DNA from: Desulfovibrio desulfuricans
GTDB lineage: Bacteria > Desulfobacterota > Desulfovibrionia > Desulfovibrionales > Desulfovibrionaceae
Direction of reading: 5' to 3'
Assembly: GCA_003251995.1 (NCBI GenBank)
Contig: QKDT01000311.1
Coordinates: 1 to 5,898, forward strand
DNA length: 5,898 nt
Of the stretch, positions 1 through 4,662 are shown piece by piece. The notes beneath the pieces are model-generated. The model saw nothing but the letters and a program-made list of their open reading frames with translations, did not search any database and had not been told where the DNA came from. Each line of letters starts with the position of its first letter. The first letter of the stretch is position 1. The translations under genes were made by a program, and so were the position numbers.

Positions 1-14
1 CCCGCATATGCGGG
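1..14. other. Perfect palindrome at the left edge, possible half of a bidirectional terminator
   Basis: Bases 1-14 (CCCGCATATGCGGG) are a perfect 14-base palindrome. They are followed by GCTGCTTC and a run of five T at 25-29, then five more at 32-36. If the unseen bases to the left mirror 15-29, this would be a long GC-rich hairpin with flanking A and T tracts, able to terminate transcription in both directions, including that of the DJ-1/PfpI gene to the right. Only the palindrome and T runs are seen; the rest is inference because the window starts here. It could equally be coding sequence of the partial ORF described at 1-109. Confidence 0.3.
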
Positions 15-109
15 CGCTGCTTCTTTTTGATTTTTGCCGTGCGATCCGGCACCAGCAAAGGCAGATTACCTTTTGAGCCGTATTCACTGCCTTGCGCAAA
101 CATCAACAA
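1..109 (-). CDS. Possible start of a hypothetical protein, truncated by the window edge
   Basis: The minus strand is open from an in-frame TAG near 133 to the left edge. Possible starts are TTG at 109 or 106, or ATG at 103. An AGGGGG stretch at 121-116 lies 6, 9 and 12 bases upstream of these, so the TTG at 109 has the best spacing but the choice is open. The visible peptide after the ATG begins MFAQGSEYGSKGNLPLLVPD and then becomes Lys/Arg rich (IKKKQR). I do not recognise it. It would be the next gene downstream of the DJ-1/PfpI gene on the same strand. The Lys-rich part coincides with the A-tract of the possible terminator, so the open frame may be accidental. Confidence 0.25.
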   Translation of the reverse strand, partial: MLMFAQGSEYGSKGNLPLLVPDRTAKIKKKQRPHMR

Positions 110-167
110 GGTTTGCCCCCTGTGAGGCTCTGGCTACTCAACCACGCAAGGTGGCTATGGCATGGCG

Positions 168-980
168 CTAGTTTACCAGCCCGGCCTTGGCGGCAAAGGG
201 ATCCCATGAGGGATCTTTGTGAGGCTCATATTCTATGACCAGCGCCAGCCAGTCGCTCAGGGGTTGCCCATACAGACGGGCAATGACCGCCAAGGTCATG
301 TCCATACCGGCAGAAACACCAGACGACGTTACAACAGAACCGCCGTCCACCCAACGGGCTTGGGCAACCCAGCGCACCTTGGGCCCCACGGCGATGGAAT
401 CCTTGAAAGCCATTTTGTTTGAGGTGGCGAGCCTGCCGTTCAAAATTCCTGCCGTTGCAAGCAGGGAGGCACCATTGCACACCGACATAACGAGCTTGGT
501 GCTCTTGGTCTGCTCCCGCAACCAGTCCAGGGTGGCTTTATCTTGCAGCAGCGGCTTGATGCCAAGCCCTCCCGGCACCAGCAGGTAATCCAACGCTGGC
601 GAATCCGCATAACTGAAATCTGCCACGGTTTTTGGCCCCTGGTTGGAGGCCACAGCCCCCTTCTCTGCTGCAACAGTCACAAGCCTGATATCAACACGGT
701 CAGAACTCTCTCCCCAAAACCGTTCAGGCGCGTGCTTGATGCTGCCCCACATCTCCATGGGCCCGTAGGCATCAAGCATTTCAAACCCGGGGAAGAGCAA
801 TACCCCCAATGTCACCTGCCGGTCAGCCGGCACAGGCTTGGCTACGTACATTACAGCTTTTTTTGCCTTATCTGTCTGTGTTTGTTTGGCCTGAGCCTGA
901 CCGCCAAGGGCGCATATCGCCGCCAGCAAGGCCAGCGTAACCGACAGAGCGCGCAATTTGTTGTGAATATTACAAAACAT
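168..980 (-). CDS. Exported DJ-1/PfpI family protein (isonitrile hydratase-like)
   Basis: A 270-residue protein of the DJ-1/PfpI (class I glutamine amidotransferase-like) superfamily. Residues 1-31 look like a signal peptide: basic start, hydrophobic core at about 11-27, and an AQA cleavage site at 29-31, so the mature protein is probably periplasmic. The domain spans about 56-250. It shows the FPGFEMLDAYGPMEMW segment (63-78) with the conserved Asp70, a VPGG turn (135-138), and the nucleophile elbow SVCNGAS with Cys168. Later come LNGRLATSNK (180-189) and SGVSAGMDMTLAVIARLYG (220-238), as in isonitrile hydratase-type members. Family members include isonitrile hydratase, amidase-type regulators, glyoxalases and chaperones, so the substrate is unknown. 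The residue after the cysteine is Asn rather than the Thr of isonitrile hydratase. I chose ATG 980 because AGGAG at 991-987 stands six bases upstream; ATG 986 abuts that site. The gene appears monocistronic, being separated from the next upstream gene by a terminator. Confidence 0.9.
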   Translation of the reverse strand: MFCNIHNKLRALSVTLALLAAICALGGQAQAKQTQTDKAKKAVMYVAKPVPADRQVTLGVLLFPGFEMLDAYGPMEMWGSIKHAPERFWGESSDRVDIRLVTVAAEKGAVASNQGPKTVADFSYADSPALDYLLVPGGLGIKPLLQDKATLDWLREQTKSTKLVMSVCNGASLLATAGILNGRLATSNKMAFKDSIAVGPKVRWVAQARWVDGGSVVTSSGVSAGMDMTLAVIARLYGQPLSDWLALVIEYEPHKDPSWDPFAAKAGLVN

Positions 981-1024
981 ATACATCTCCTGTTTACCGA
1001 CAGGGGCACTGTTCGGCACGATGG

Positions 1025-1045
1025 TATGCAAAACTTTAATGCATA
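1025..1045. promoter_or_regulatory. Dyad TATGCA-N9-TGCATA upstream of the DJ-1 gene, possible operator
   Basis: TATGCA (1025-1030) and TGCATA (1040-1045) form a perfect six-base inverted repeat around nine A/T-rich bases. It lies 45 bases upstream of the DJ-1/PfpI start codon, where a promoter or operator would be expected. No regulator gene is adjacent, so the binding protein is unknown. A chance dyad of this size in A/T-rich intergenic DNA is possible. Confidence 0.35.
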
Positions 1046-1190
1046 GCAGCGCGTTCAAACAACGACAATAACTGTTGCTTTTCTGCCATATGCCAGAGCA
1101 AGAACAACGTGGGATACGGTTCGCCCTCAATACTGGCGGGCAAGCCGAAAAAAACACGCAGGTGGGGATTGCACGGAAGAGCGGTTGTAA

Positions 1191-1220
1191 AAAAAGCCCT
1201 CCGAAAGCGGAAGGCTTTTT
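1191..1220 (-). terminator. Rho-independent terminator
   Basis: AAAAAGCCCTCCG (1191-1203) pairs with CGGAAGGCTTTTT (1208-1220) around an AAAG loop, with one internal mismatch. Read on the minus strand, the stem is followed by a run of seven U (1195-1189). It lies about 70 bases beyond the stop of the Arg/Asp-rich gene, which it should terminate, and separates that gene from the DJ-1/PfpI gene. The hairpin is nearly symmetrical, so it could also stop plus-strand transcripts. Confidence 0.85.
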
Positions 1221-1292
1221 ACGTCAAATCTCAAACATGGTTGCACCAGCGAACAAAGCCGCTGGCGCATGTAGTATGGGCTGATTCAGAAT

Positions 1293-1772
1293 CTAATTGC
1301 GAATGTCGTTCCCAGCAGGCCGCCCGCCGGACCGCCCGTTCTGGGAATCCCGCTGCTGGCGGCGATCCTGACCATTCTGTTGACCACCCATCTGACCGTC
1401 ACGCTGCTGACGGCGGTCATCACGCTGGCGGCCCATTTCATCGCCACGGGCGCTGCGGTTGTCGCCCTTATTATCATAGCGGGGCTTACCCATTCTTTCG
1501 CCCTGTTCGCTACGGTTATCATGGCGACCGTCCATGCGGTCATGGCGACCGTCACGGCGGTTGTCCATACGATCGTTATGCCGGTTCTGGTTATCCTTGC
1601 GGTCATAATGCTGACCACGGTTATCGCCGCGATTACCATCGCGGTCGTTCCGGTTTCTGCCCTGCTGGTTATCGTAGTTCGGGGCGGCCTGAACAGCCGG
1701 CAAACCCACAAACAGCAGGCCCACAACAAGGGCGCCCAAAGCCAACGGTTTCAACACATATTTCATACGCAT
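1293..1772 (-). CDS. Small exported Arg/Asp/Asn/Gly/Gln-rich low-complexity protein
   Basis: A 159-residue protein that I cannot assign to a family. Residues 1-29 or 1-30 form a clear signal peptide: MRMKYVLK, a Leu/Val/Ala/Gly core (9-24), then LPAVQAA. The mature part is almost wholly hydrophilic: about 29 Arg and 21 Asp in 129 residues, many Asn, Gly and Gln, and no Leu, Val, Phe, Trp, Thr or Cys. It is probably disordered and mildly basic. Short internal repeats are visible: DRMD at 67-70 and 78-81, DGRHD at 74-78 and 81-85, and DRRQQRD at 119-125 and 136-142. ATG 1772 is chosen because AAGGAGGA (1785-1778) lies five bases upstream. The signal peptide and ribosome site argue that it is a real gene rather than the antisense hydrophobic frame. 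Possible roles are nucleic acid, polyanion or metal binding in the periplasm, but none is shown. It lies 152 bases downstream of larC on the same strand and ends at the terminator near 1200. Confidence 0.78.
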   Translation of the reverse strand: MRMKYVLKPLALGALVVGLLFVGLPAVQAAPNYDNQQGRNRNDRDGNRGDNRGQHYDRKDNQNRHNDRMDNRRDGRHDRMDGRHDNRSEQGERMGKPRYDNKGDNRSARGDEMGRQRDDRRQQRDGQMGGQQNGQDRRQQRDSQNGRSGGRPAGNDIRN

Positions 1773-1777
1773 AATAG

Positions 1778-1785
1778 TCCTCCTT
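1778..1785 (-). promoter_or_regulatory. Strong ribosome binding site fixing the start at 1772
   Basis: AAGGAGGA on the minus strand, five bases before ATG 1772 and eleven before the second in-frame ATG at 1766. This favours the upstream ATG. A second AAGGAGG copy lies at 1815-1809, on the other side of a small hairpin. Confidence 0.75.
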
Positions 1786-1806
1786 TTAGATGGGCATTTC
1801 GCCCAT
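1786..1806 (-). other. Possible leader mini-ORF (MGEMPI) in a hairpin between two Shine-Dalgarno sites
   Basis: On the minus strand an AAGGAGG (1815-1809) is followed after two bases by ATG GGC GAA ATG CCC ATC TAA. The stop ends one base before the AGGAGG of the next gene. The same bases form a perfect hairpin: ATGGGC and GCCCAT arms (1806-1801 and 1795-1790) around a five-base loop. The two-base spacing from the first Shine-Dalgarno is short for the first ATG, and the inner ATG is about eleven bases away, so translation is uncertain. The layout would suit translational coupling or a structure controlling access to the second ribosome site. Confidence 0.3.
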
Positions 1807-1924
1807 TGCCTCCTTACGCCAGAGCGTGTCAGGTTGCAAGATGCCAGCCATCCTACGGAGTTTGCTGTTAAAAATCCGTTAATTCCACATGAGCGCAAAG
1901 GCCGACCACCAGGGGTCCTTCCGC

Positions 1925-3085
1925 TCAGTTTTTACTGCGCGCGTTGCGCAGAGCCGGAACGCCCACACCGCCTTTTTCGGCTGCAGTCTTGAGGGCGTCC
2001 GCCTCTGGACGCACGTAGGCTTTACCCTCAATATCATACTCCTTGGCTGTAAGCCGCTGCCCTGCCATATCCACAGACGATGCACGACGCGCCGCCACGA
2101 TACGGTCGAGAGTTTGCACCCGAAGGCCCAATGTATGGGTATGGCGCAGCACGGCATTTTGCACGCTGGCGCGATGCCCCGGCAGGCACAGCACCCGCAA
2201 CAACCCGGCAGGACGGTTCTTTTTGCCCACACCCGGCAGCCACAGCACATCAAGCACCTCTGGCATGACGGAAAGAGCCTCTAGCGCCATGCCCAGATCT
2301 TCACCATTAAGATGATCAATATGGCTCTCAAACTGCGTTACCAGTTCTCGCCCGCCAAGGGCATGGTCGGCAGCATGATTGAAGTTTTCCACAAGCCATG
2401 CACGCAGCCCCGCAGGTGCGGGCCGCGATCCATAACCGGTACCTAACGCAACGGGCACACCCTCCGGGCCAGAAACAAACTGGTTTGCCAGGGCATGCAC
2501 AAGAGCAGCGCCCGTGGGGGTCACAAGCTCCTCGCGCGCTTCTGTGGCAAAAACCGGCTTGCCGCGTAAAAGATAGGCTGTTGCTGGCGCGGGCAAAGAA
2601 ATACGACCATGGGCGCATTCCACACTACCAGAAAACCATGGCAAGGGAGAGGCCACAACCGAATCCACTTTCAGGGCCTCCACGCCGTAAGCCGCGCCCA
2701 GAATATCCACAAGCGTGTCGATGGCCCCCACCTCATGAAAATGCACATCTTCAGGGGCAATCTGGTGCGCGTGGGCCTCGGCCTCGGTTAGAGCCGCCAG
2801 GGTTGCGAGCGCACGCCCCCGCACGCCGGGCGAGACTGCAACTGCATTAAATATTTTTGCAATATCAGCAGGATGCCGCAATGGTTGTTCTTCCGCATTC
2901 CATCTCACATCAACCCTACAGCCTGGCCCGCCGGGGCGGGTTTCGTCTGCAACGTCAATACGGCAATCCACGCCAACAAGGGCCAGAGCCGCCGCCAGCG
3001 GGGAAAAATCCACTCCAAGGTGCGCCAGGGCAGCAAGAGTCATATCGCCGCTGATGCCGCCAGCACAATCAAGATATAGAAGCAT
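1925..3085 (-). CDS. larC: LarC, nickel-pincer cofactor biosynthesis protein (nickel insertase)
   Basis: A 386-residue protein of the LarC (DUF111) family. LarC is a cytoplasmic CTP-dependent cyclometallase that inserts nickel into the pyridinium bis-thiocarboxylate made by LarB and LarE, forming the cofactor of lactate racemase LarA and related enzymes. Recognisable motifs are DCAGGISGDM (6-15), the metal-binding type stretch HFHEVGAIDTLVDILG (115-130), and LVTPTGAAL (187-195). The C-terminal LarC2-like region (about 250-370) contains GKKNRPAGLLRVLC (287-300). It is one uninterrupted frame, unlike the frameshifted larC1/larC2 of lactobacilli. ATG 3085 is preferred over the upstream in-frame start at 3190 because the protein then begins at the conserved LLYLDCAGG and a GGAAGAGG-like ribosome site stands five bases upstream. 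Segment 255-259 reads HIDHL where I recall many relatives having NIDDM. No larA, larB or larE is visible nearby. It is divergent from the CBS-ACT gene. Confidence 0.95.
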   Translation of the reverse strand: MLLYLDCAGGISGDMTLAALAHLGVDFSPLAAALALVGVDCRIDVADETRPGGPGCRVDVRWNAEEQPLRHPADIAKIFNAVAVSPGVRGRALATLAALTEAEAHAHQIAPEDVHFHEVGAIDTLVDILGAAYGVEALKVDSVVASPLPWFSGSVECAHGRISLPAPATAYLLRGKPVFATEAREELVTPTGAALVHALANQFVSGPEGVPVALGTGYGSRPAPAGLRAWLVENFNHAADHALGGRELVTQFESHIDHLNGEDLGMALEALSVMPEVLDVLWLPGVGKKNRPAGLLRVLCLPGHRASVQNAVLRHTHTLGLRVQTLDRIVAARRASSVDMAGQRLTAKEYDIEGKAYVRPEADALKTAAEKGGVGVPALRNARSKN

Positions 3086-3127
3086 ATCGGCCTCTTCCAA
3101 TTTTTTTCGTGTACACAAACTGAGTCC

Positions 3128-3160
3128 ATACACTTGTGCAGCCTCGGCACATTGGTGTAT
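3128..3160. promoter_or_regulatory. Inverted repeat in the divergent larC/CBS promoter region, possible operator
   Basis: ATACAC (3128-3133) and GTGTAT (3155-3160) are inverted copies 21 bases apart. Nested inside is a second pair, TGTGC (3135-3139) and GCACA (3147-3151), around a seven-base loop. A further palindrome GTGTACAC lies at 3109-3116, closer to larC. The left arms cover the proposed -35 of the plus-strand promoter, and the right outer arm overlaps its -10, so a bound protein could control the CBS gene and perhaps larC. The regulator is unknown. A nickel regulator would be attractive because of larC, but the sequence does not show that. Confidence 0.4.
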
Positions 3161-3163
3161 AAA
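3134..3163 (+). promoter_or_regulatory. Candidate sigma70-type promoter of the CBS-ACT gene
   Basis: TTGTGC (3134-3139) and TATAAA (3158-3163) are separated by 18 bases. The -10 hexamer matches five of six consensus bases; the -35 matches only the TTG. Transcription would begin near 3170, giving a leader of about 60 bases. The start is set by GGAGA (3219-3223), five bases before ATG 3229. Confidence 0.5.
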
Positions 3164-3228
3164 AAAACCGTGCGTGATCGTTGCGACCACGCCGTCATAA
3201 CCTGAAACATATCCCCTCGGAGAGAAGC

Positions 3229-3879
3229 ATGCCTGTACAGAACTGGATGACCACCGATGTTGTCAGCGTTGGCCCCGATACATCGCTGCTCAAAGTGGGC
3301 AAGCTCATGAAGGATCACCACATCCGCCGCATCCCGGTTGTTGATGAAAACGGTCAGGTCATTGGCATTATTTCTGATCGTGACGTGCGCGACGCCTCCC
3401 CCTCCAAGGCCACCACGCTCGACATGTACGAAATGCACTATCTCCTGGCTGAACTGAAAGCCAAAAATATTATGACGGCCAAGCCCATCACCGTCAAACC
3501 CAACGATACTGTCGAACAAGCCGCCCTGATCATGCTGGACAACAAGGTGGGCGGCCTGCCCGTTGTTGACGACAACGGCAAACTTGTGGGCATAATTTCT
3601 GACCATGACGTTTTCAAGGCACTGGTGGACATTACAGGCGCACGCATGGGCGGGTTGCAGTTTGCCATCGAGCTGCCCGATCAGCCCGGCACGGCGCGCC
3701 CCCTGTTTGATCTGCTGCGCGCCCACAATGCCCGTTTGCTATCGGTGCTGACCGTCTCCAACGAGGATGGAAACCGCCATATGTTCATCCGCGTGCGCGA
3801 CCTTGAAAATGCACAGGCAGAGCAAGCCCTTATGGATGGCGTGAACAAACTTGGCAAAGTGCTATATTGCCTGCGCTAA
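3229..3879 (+). CDS. CBS-CBS-ACT domain protein, AcuB-like
   Basis: A 216-residue soluble protein with the domain order of the AcuB family. CBS domain 1 is at about 7-55 (VVDENGQVIGIISDRDVRDA), CBS domain 2 at about 82-132 (VVDDNGKLVGIISDHDVFKAL), and an ACT-type domain at about 143-192 beginning LQFAIELPDQPGTARPLFDL. Paired CBS domains bind adenine nucleotides and ACT domains bind small ligands such as amino acids, so this is probably a cytoplasmic sensor acting on a partner protein. No catalytic or DNA-binding domain is present. The partner cannot be told from this window, and the AcuB link to acetoin use in Bacillus should not be carried over. ATG 3229 is chosen over an in-frame TTG at 3181 because GGAGA stands five bases upstream and homology begins at MPVQNWMT. 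No strong terminator follows the stop. Confidence 0.93.
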   Translation: MPVQNWMTTDVVSVGPDTSLLKVGKLMKDHHIRRIPVVDENGQVIGIISDRDVRDASPSKATTLDMYEMHYLLAELKAKNIMTAKPITVKPNDTVEQAALIMLDNKVGGLPVVDDNGKLVGIISDHDVFKALVDITGARMGGLQFAIELPDQPGTARPLFDLLRAHNARLLSVLTVSNEDGNRHMFIRVRDLENAQAEQALMDGVNKLGKVLYCLR

Positions 3880-3949
3880 ATCCCTACGATTAAATCATAT
3901 TTACACTATCGCACTTAAATCACTCAACAAAATCCTTGCAATAAAAAGC

Positions 3950-3985
3950 ATGGCAAGAGCGAAAAAGATGCATAGGGCTTGCCAT
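3950..3985. promoter_or_regulatory. Eight-base inverted repeat overlapping the dsrC promoter
   Basis: ATGGCAAG (3950-3957) and CTTGCCAT (3978-3985) are perfect inverted copies 20 bases apart. The right arm covers the whole proposed -35 of dsrC. There is no U-run after it, so it does not look like a terminator for the CBS-ACT gene, although a weak hairpin role at that 3' end is possible. It may be an operator bound by a looping or dimeric regulator; which one is unknown. Confidence 0.4.
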
Positions 3986-4007
3986 CAAAAATTATTTGTG
4001 TCATAAG
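3979..4007 (+). promoter_or_regulatory. Candidate sigma70-type promoter of dsrC
   Basis: TTGCCA (3979-3984, five of six consensus bases) and CATAAG (4002-4007, four of six) are separated by exactly 17 bases in an A/T-rich stretch. Transcription would start near 4014, leaving a leader of about 124 bases before dsrC. This agrees with dsrC forming its own single-gene unit ended by a terminator. Confidence 0.55.
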
Positions 4008-4044
4008 GACTCTCGTTGTGATTGCGGTATGCTTTCGCGCCCAA

Positions 4045-4102
4045 CGGAGGAATTCGGCCGGAAATATCCGGTTGTGTAGCGCCAGGGCGTCCCGCCCGGG
4101 CG
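4045..4102 (+). other. Structured 5' leader of dsrC
   Basis: Two short perfect hairpins lie in the leader: CCGGA-AATA-TCCGG (4058-4071) and GGGCG-TCC-CGCCC (4085-4097). The second can alternatively pair as the palindrome CGCCCGGGCG (4093-4102). A CGGAGGAA Shine-Dalgarno-like stretch sits at 4045-4052 without a good start after it. A 16-codon frame from ATG 4029 to TAG 4079 also crosses the region but has no clear ribosome site. The hairpins may stabilise a highly expressed mRNA. I do not recognise a known riboswitch class. Confidence 0.35.
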
Positions 4103-4137
4103 AGGTTGAGCAATAGCTGTCCAAGGAGGACACACGC

Positions 4138-4455
4138 ATGGCTGAGATCACCTATAAAGGTAAAAGCTTTGAAGTTGACGAAGACGGTTTCCTTCTGCGT
4201 TTTGACGACTGGTGCCCCGAATGGATGGAATATGTGAAGGAATCCGAAGGCATCTCTGAGATCAACGCTGATCACCAGAAGATCCTTGACTTCCTGCAGG
4301 ACTACTACAAGAAGAACGGCATCGCTCCCATGGTCCGTATTCTTTCCAAGAACACCGGCTACAAGCTGAAGGAAGTGTACGAACTCTTCCCCTCCGGCCC
4401 CGGCAAAGGCGCCTGCAAAATGGCTGGCCTGCCCAAGCCCACTGGCTGCGTGTAG
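4138..4455 (+). CDS. dsrC: DsrC, sulfur carrier of dissimilatory sulfite reduction
   Basis: A complete 105-residue DsrC/TusE-family protein. In sulfate reducers, DsrC is the cytoplasmic partner of sulfite reductase DsrAB: it leaves as a trisulfide between its two C-terminal cysteines, which the membrane complex DsrMKJOP is thought to reduce, coupling sulfite reduction to energy conservation. The flexible C-terminal arm is intact, with Cys93 (GACKMAG) and the penultimate Cys104 (PTGCV), eleven residues apart as expected for a functional DsrC rather than TusE-only paralogues. A third cysteine is at 26. The fold region carries the RFDDWCPEWMEYV and YYKKNGIAPMVRILSK stretches typical of the family. 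The start follows AAGGAGGA (4123-4130) by seven bases. The gene stands alone, away from dsrAB, as I recall for Desulfovibrio, with its own candidate promoter and terminator. This suggests separate, strong expression. Confidence 0.98.
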   Translation: MAEITYKGKSFEVDEDGFLLRFDDWCPEWMEYVKESEGISEINADHQKILDFLQDYYKKNGIAPMVRILSKNTGYKLKEVYELFPSGPGKGACKMAGLPKPTGCV

Positions 4456-4476
4456 TCTCCAGCCGCATCATTTTGG

Positions 4477-4510
4477 AAAAAAGCGGAAGGGTAACCTTCC
4501 GCTTTTTTTT
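4477..4510 (+). terminator. Rho-independent terminator of dsrC
   Basis: AAAAAAGCGGAAGG (4477-4490) pairs perfectly with CCTTCCGCTTTTTT (4495-4508) around a GTAA tetraloop, ending in a run of eight T (4503-4510). It begins 21 bases after the dsrC stop. It isolates dsrC from the downstream PBP1A gene and, given the A-tract on the left side, could also work in the opposite direction. Confidence 0.93.
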
Positions 4511-4570
4511 GACTATATATCCCCGTGCGGGCCATGCTGCGCCCATACCGTGCGAAGCTCCCGCCGGGGC

Positions 4571-4598
4571 TTGCCTTTCTGGCAACATTTCATATCCT
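4571..4598 (+). promoter_or_regulatory. Weak candidate promoter of the PBP1A gene
   Basis: TTGCCT (4571-4576) and TATCCT (4593-4598) are 16 bases apart, each matching four of six consensus bases. They lie between the dsrC terminator and the PBP1A start, where a promoter is needed. The -35 is the left arm of a small dyad, TTGCC-N5-GGCAA (4571-4585). The assignment is tentative. Confidence 0.25.
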
Positions 4599-4662
4599 TT
4601 CATCAGCCCGCGCAATGTCCCCCGCCCTTTACGCCGGGCCAAAAAAACGGTATCGCCCTGCC

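Larger units (their letters stand above)
981..1292. other. Intergenic region between the DJ-1 gene and the Arg/Asp-rich gene
   Basis: This 312-base gap contains the ribosome binding site of the DJ-1 gene (991-987, minus strand), a TATGCA-N9-TGCATA dyad at 1025-1045, and a terminator hairpin at 1191-1220. The open frames crossing it are not convincing: they lack family resemblance and good start signals. The leftward DJ-1 promoter should lie between about 1000 and 1185, but I see no hexamer pair good enough to name. The stretch 1221-1292 is a 3' untranslated segment of the gene to its right, with nothing else recognisable. Confidence 0.6.

Noticed and set aside
1500..1660. Tandem-repeat or CRISPR-like look of recurring GGTCATGGCGACCGT-type words
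   Set aside because: Units are unequal in length and spacing and translate into short DRMD/DGRHD protein repeats, so they are coding low complexity, not a repeat-spacer array.
1380..1871. Plus-strand 163-codon frame of strongly hydrophobic sequence resembling a membrane protein
   Set aside because: It is the antisense image of the Arg/Asp/Asn codons of the minus-strand gene: CGT, GAC and AAC read back as ACG, GTC and GTT. It lacks a good ribosome site, while the minus-strand gene has a signal peptide and AAGGAGGA.
3086..3190. N-terminal extension of LarC by 35 residues
   Set aside because: LarC proteins begin at the LLYLDCAGG strand, a ribosome site precedes ATG 3085, and the extension covers the dyad-rich control region.
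3181..3228. N-terminal extension of the CBS-ACT protein from TTG 3181
   Set aside because: The GGAGA site five bases before ATG 3229 and the conserved beginning MPVQNWMT support the shorter form; the extension lies just after the predicted promoter.
3040..3726. Minus-strand 228-codon frame opposite the CBS-ACT gene
   Set aside because: It is antisense to clear CBS and ACT motifs, has no family resemblance, and overlaps the larC start. It results from codon bias.
3950..3985. Terminator for the CBS-ACT gene
   Set aside because: The 20-base loop is large and no U-run follows the right arm, which coincides with a good -35 hexamer.
4022..4237. Plus-strand frame from the dsrC leader into dsrC
   Set aside because: It overlaps dsrC in another frame, starts at a poor site and shows no protein-like features.
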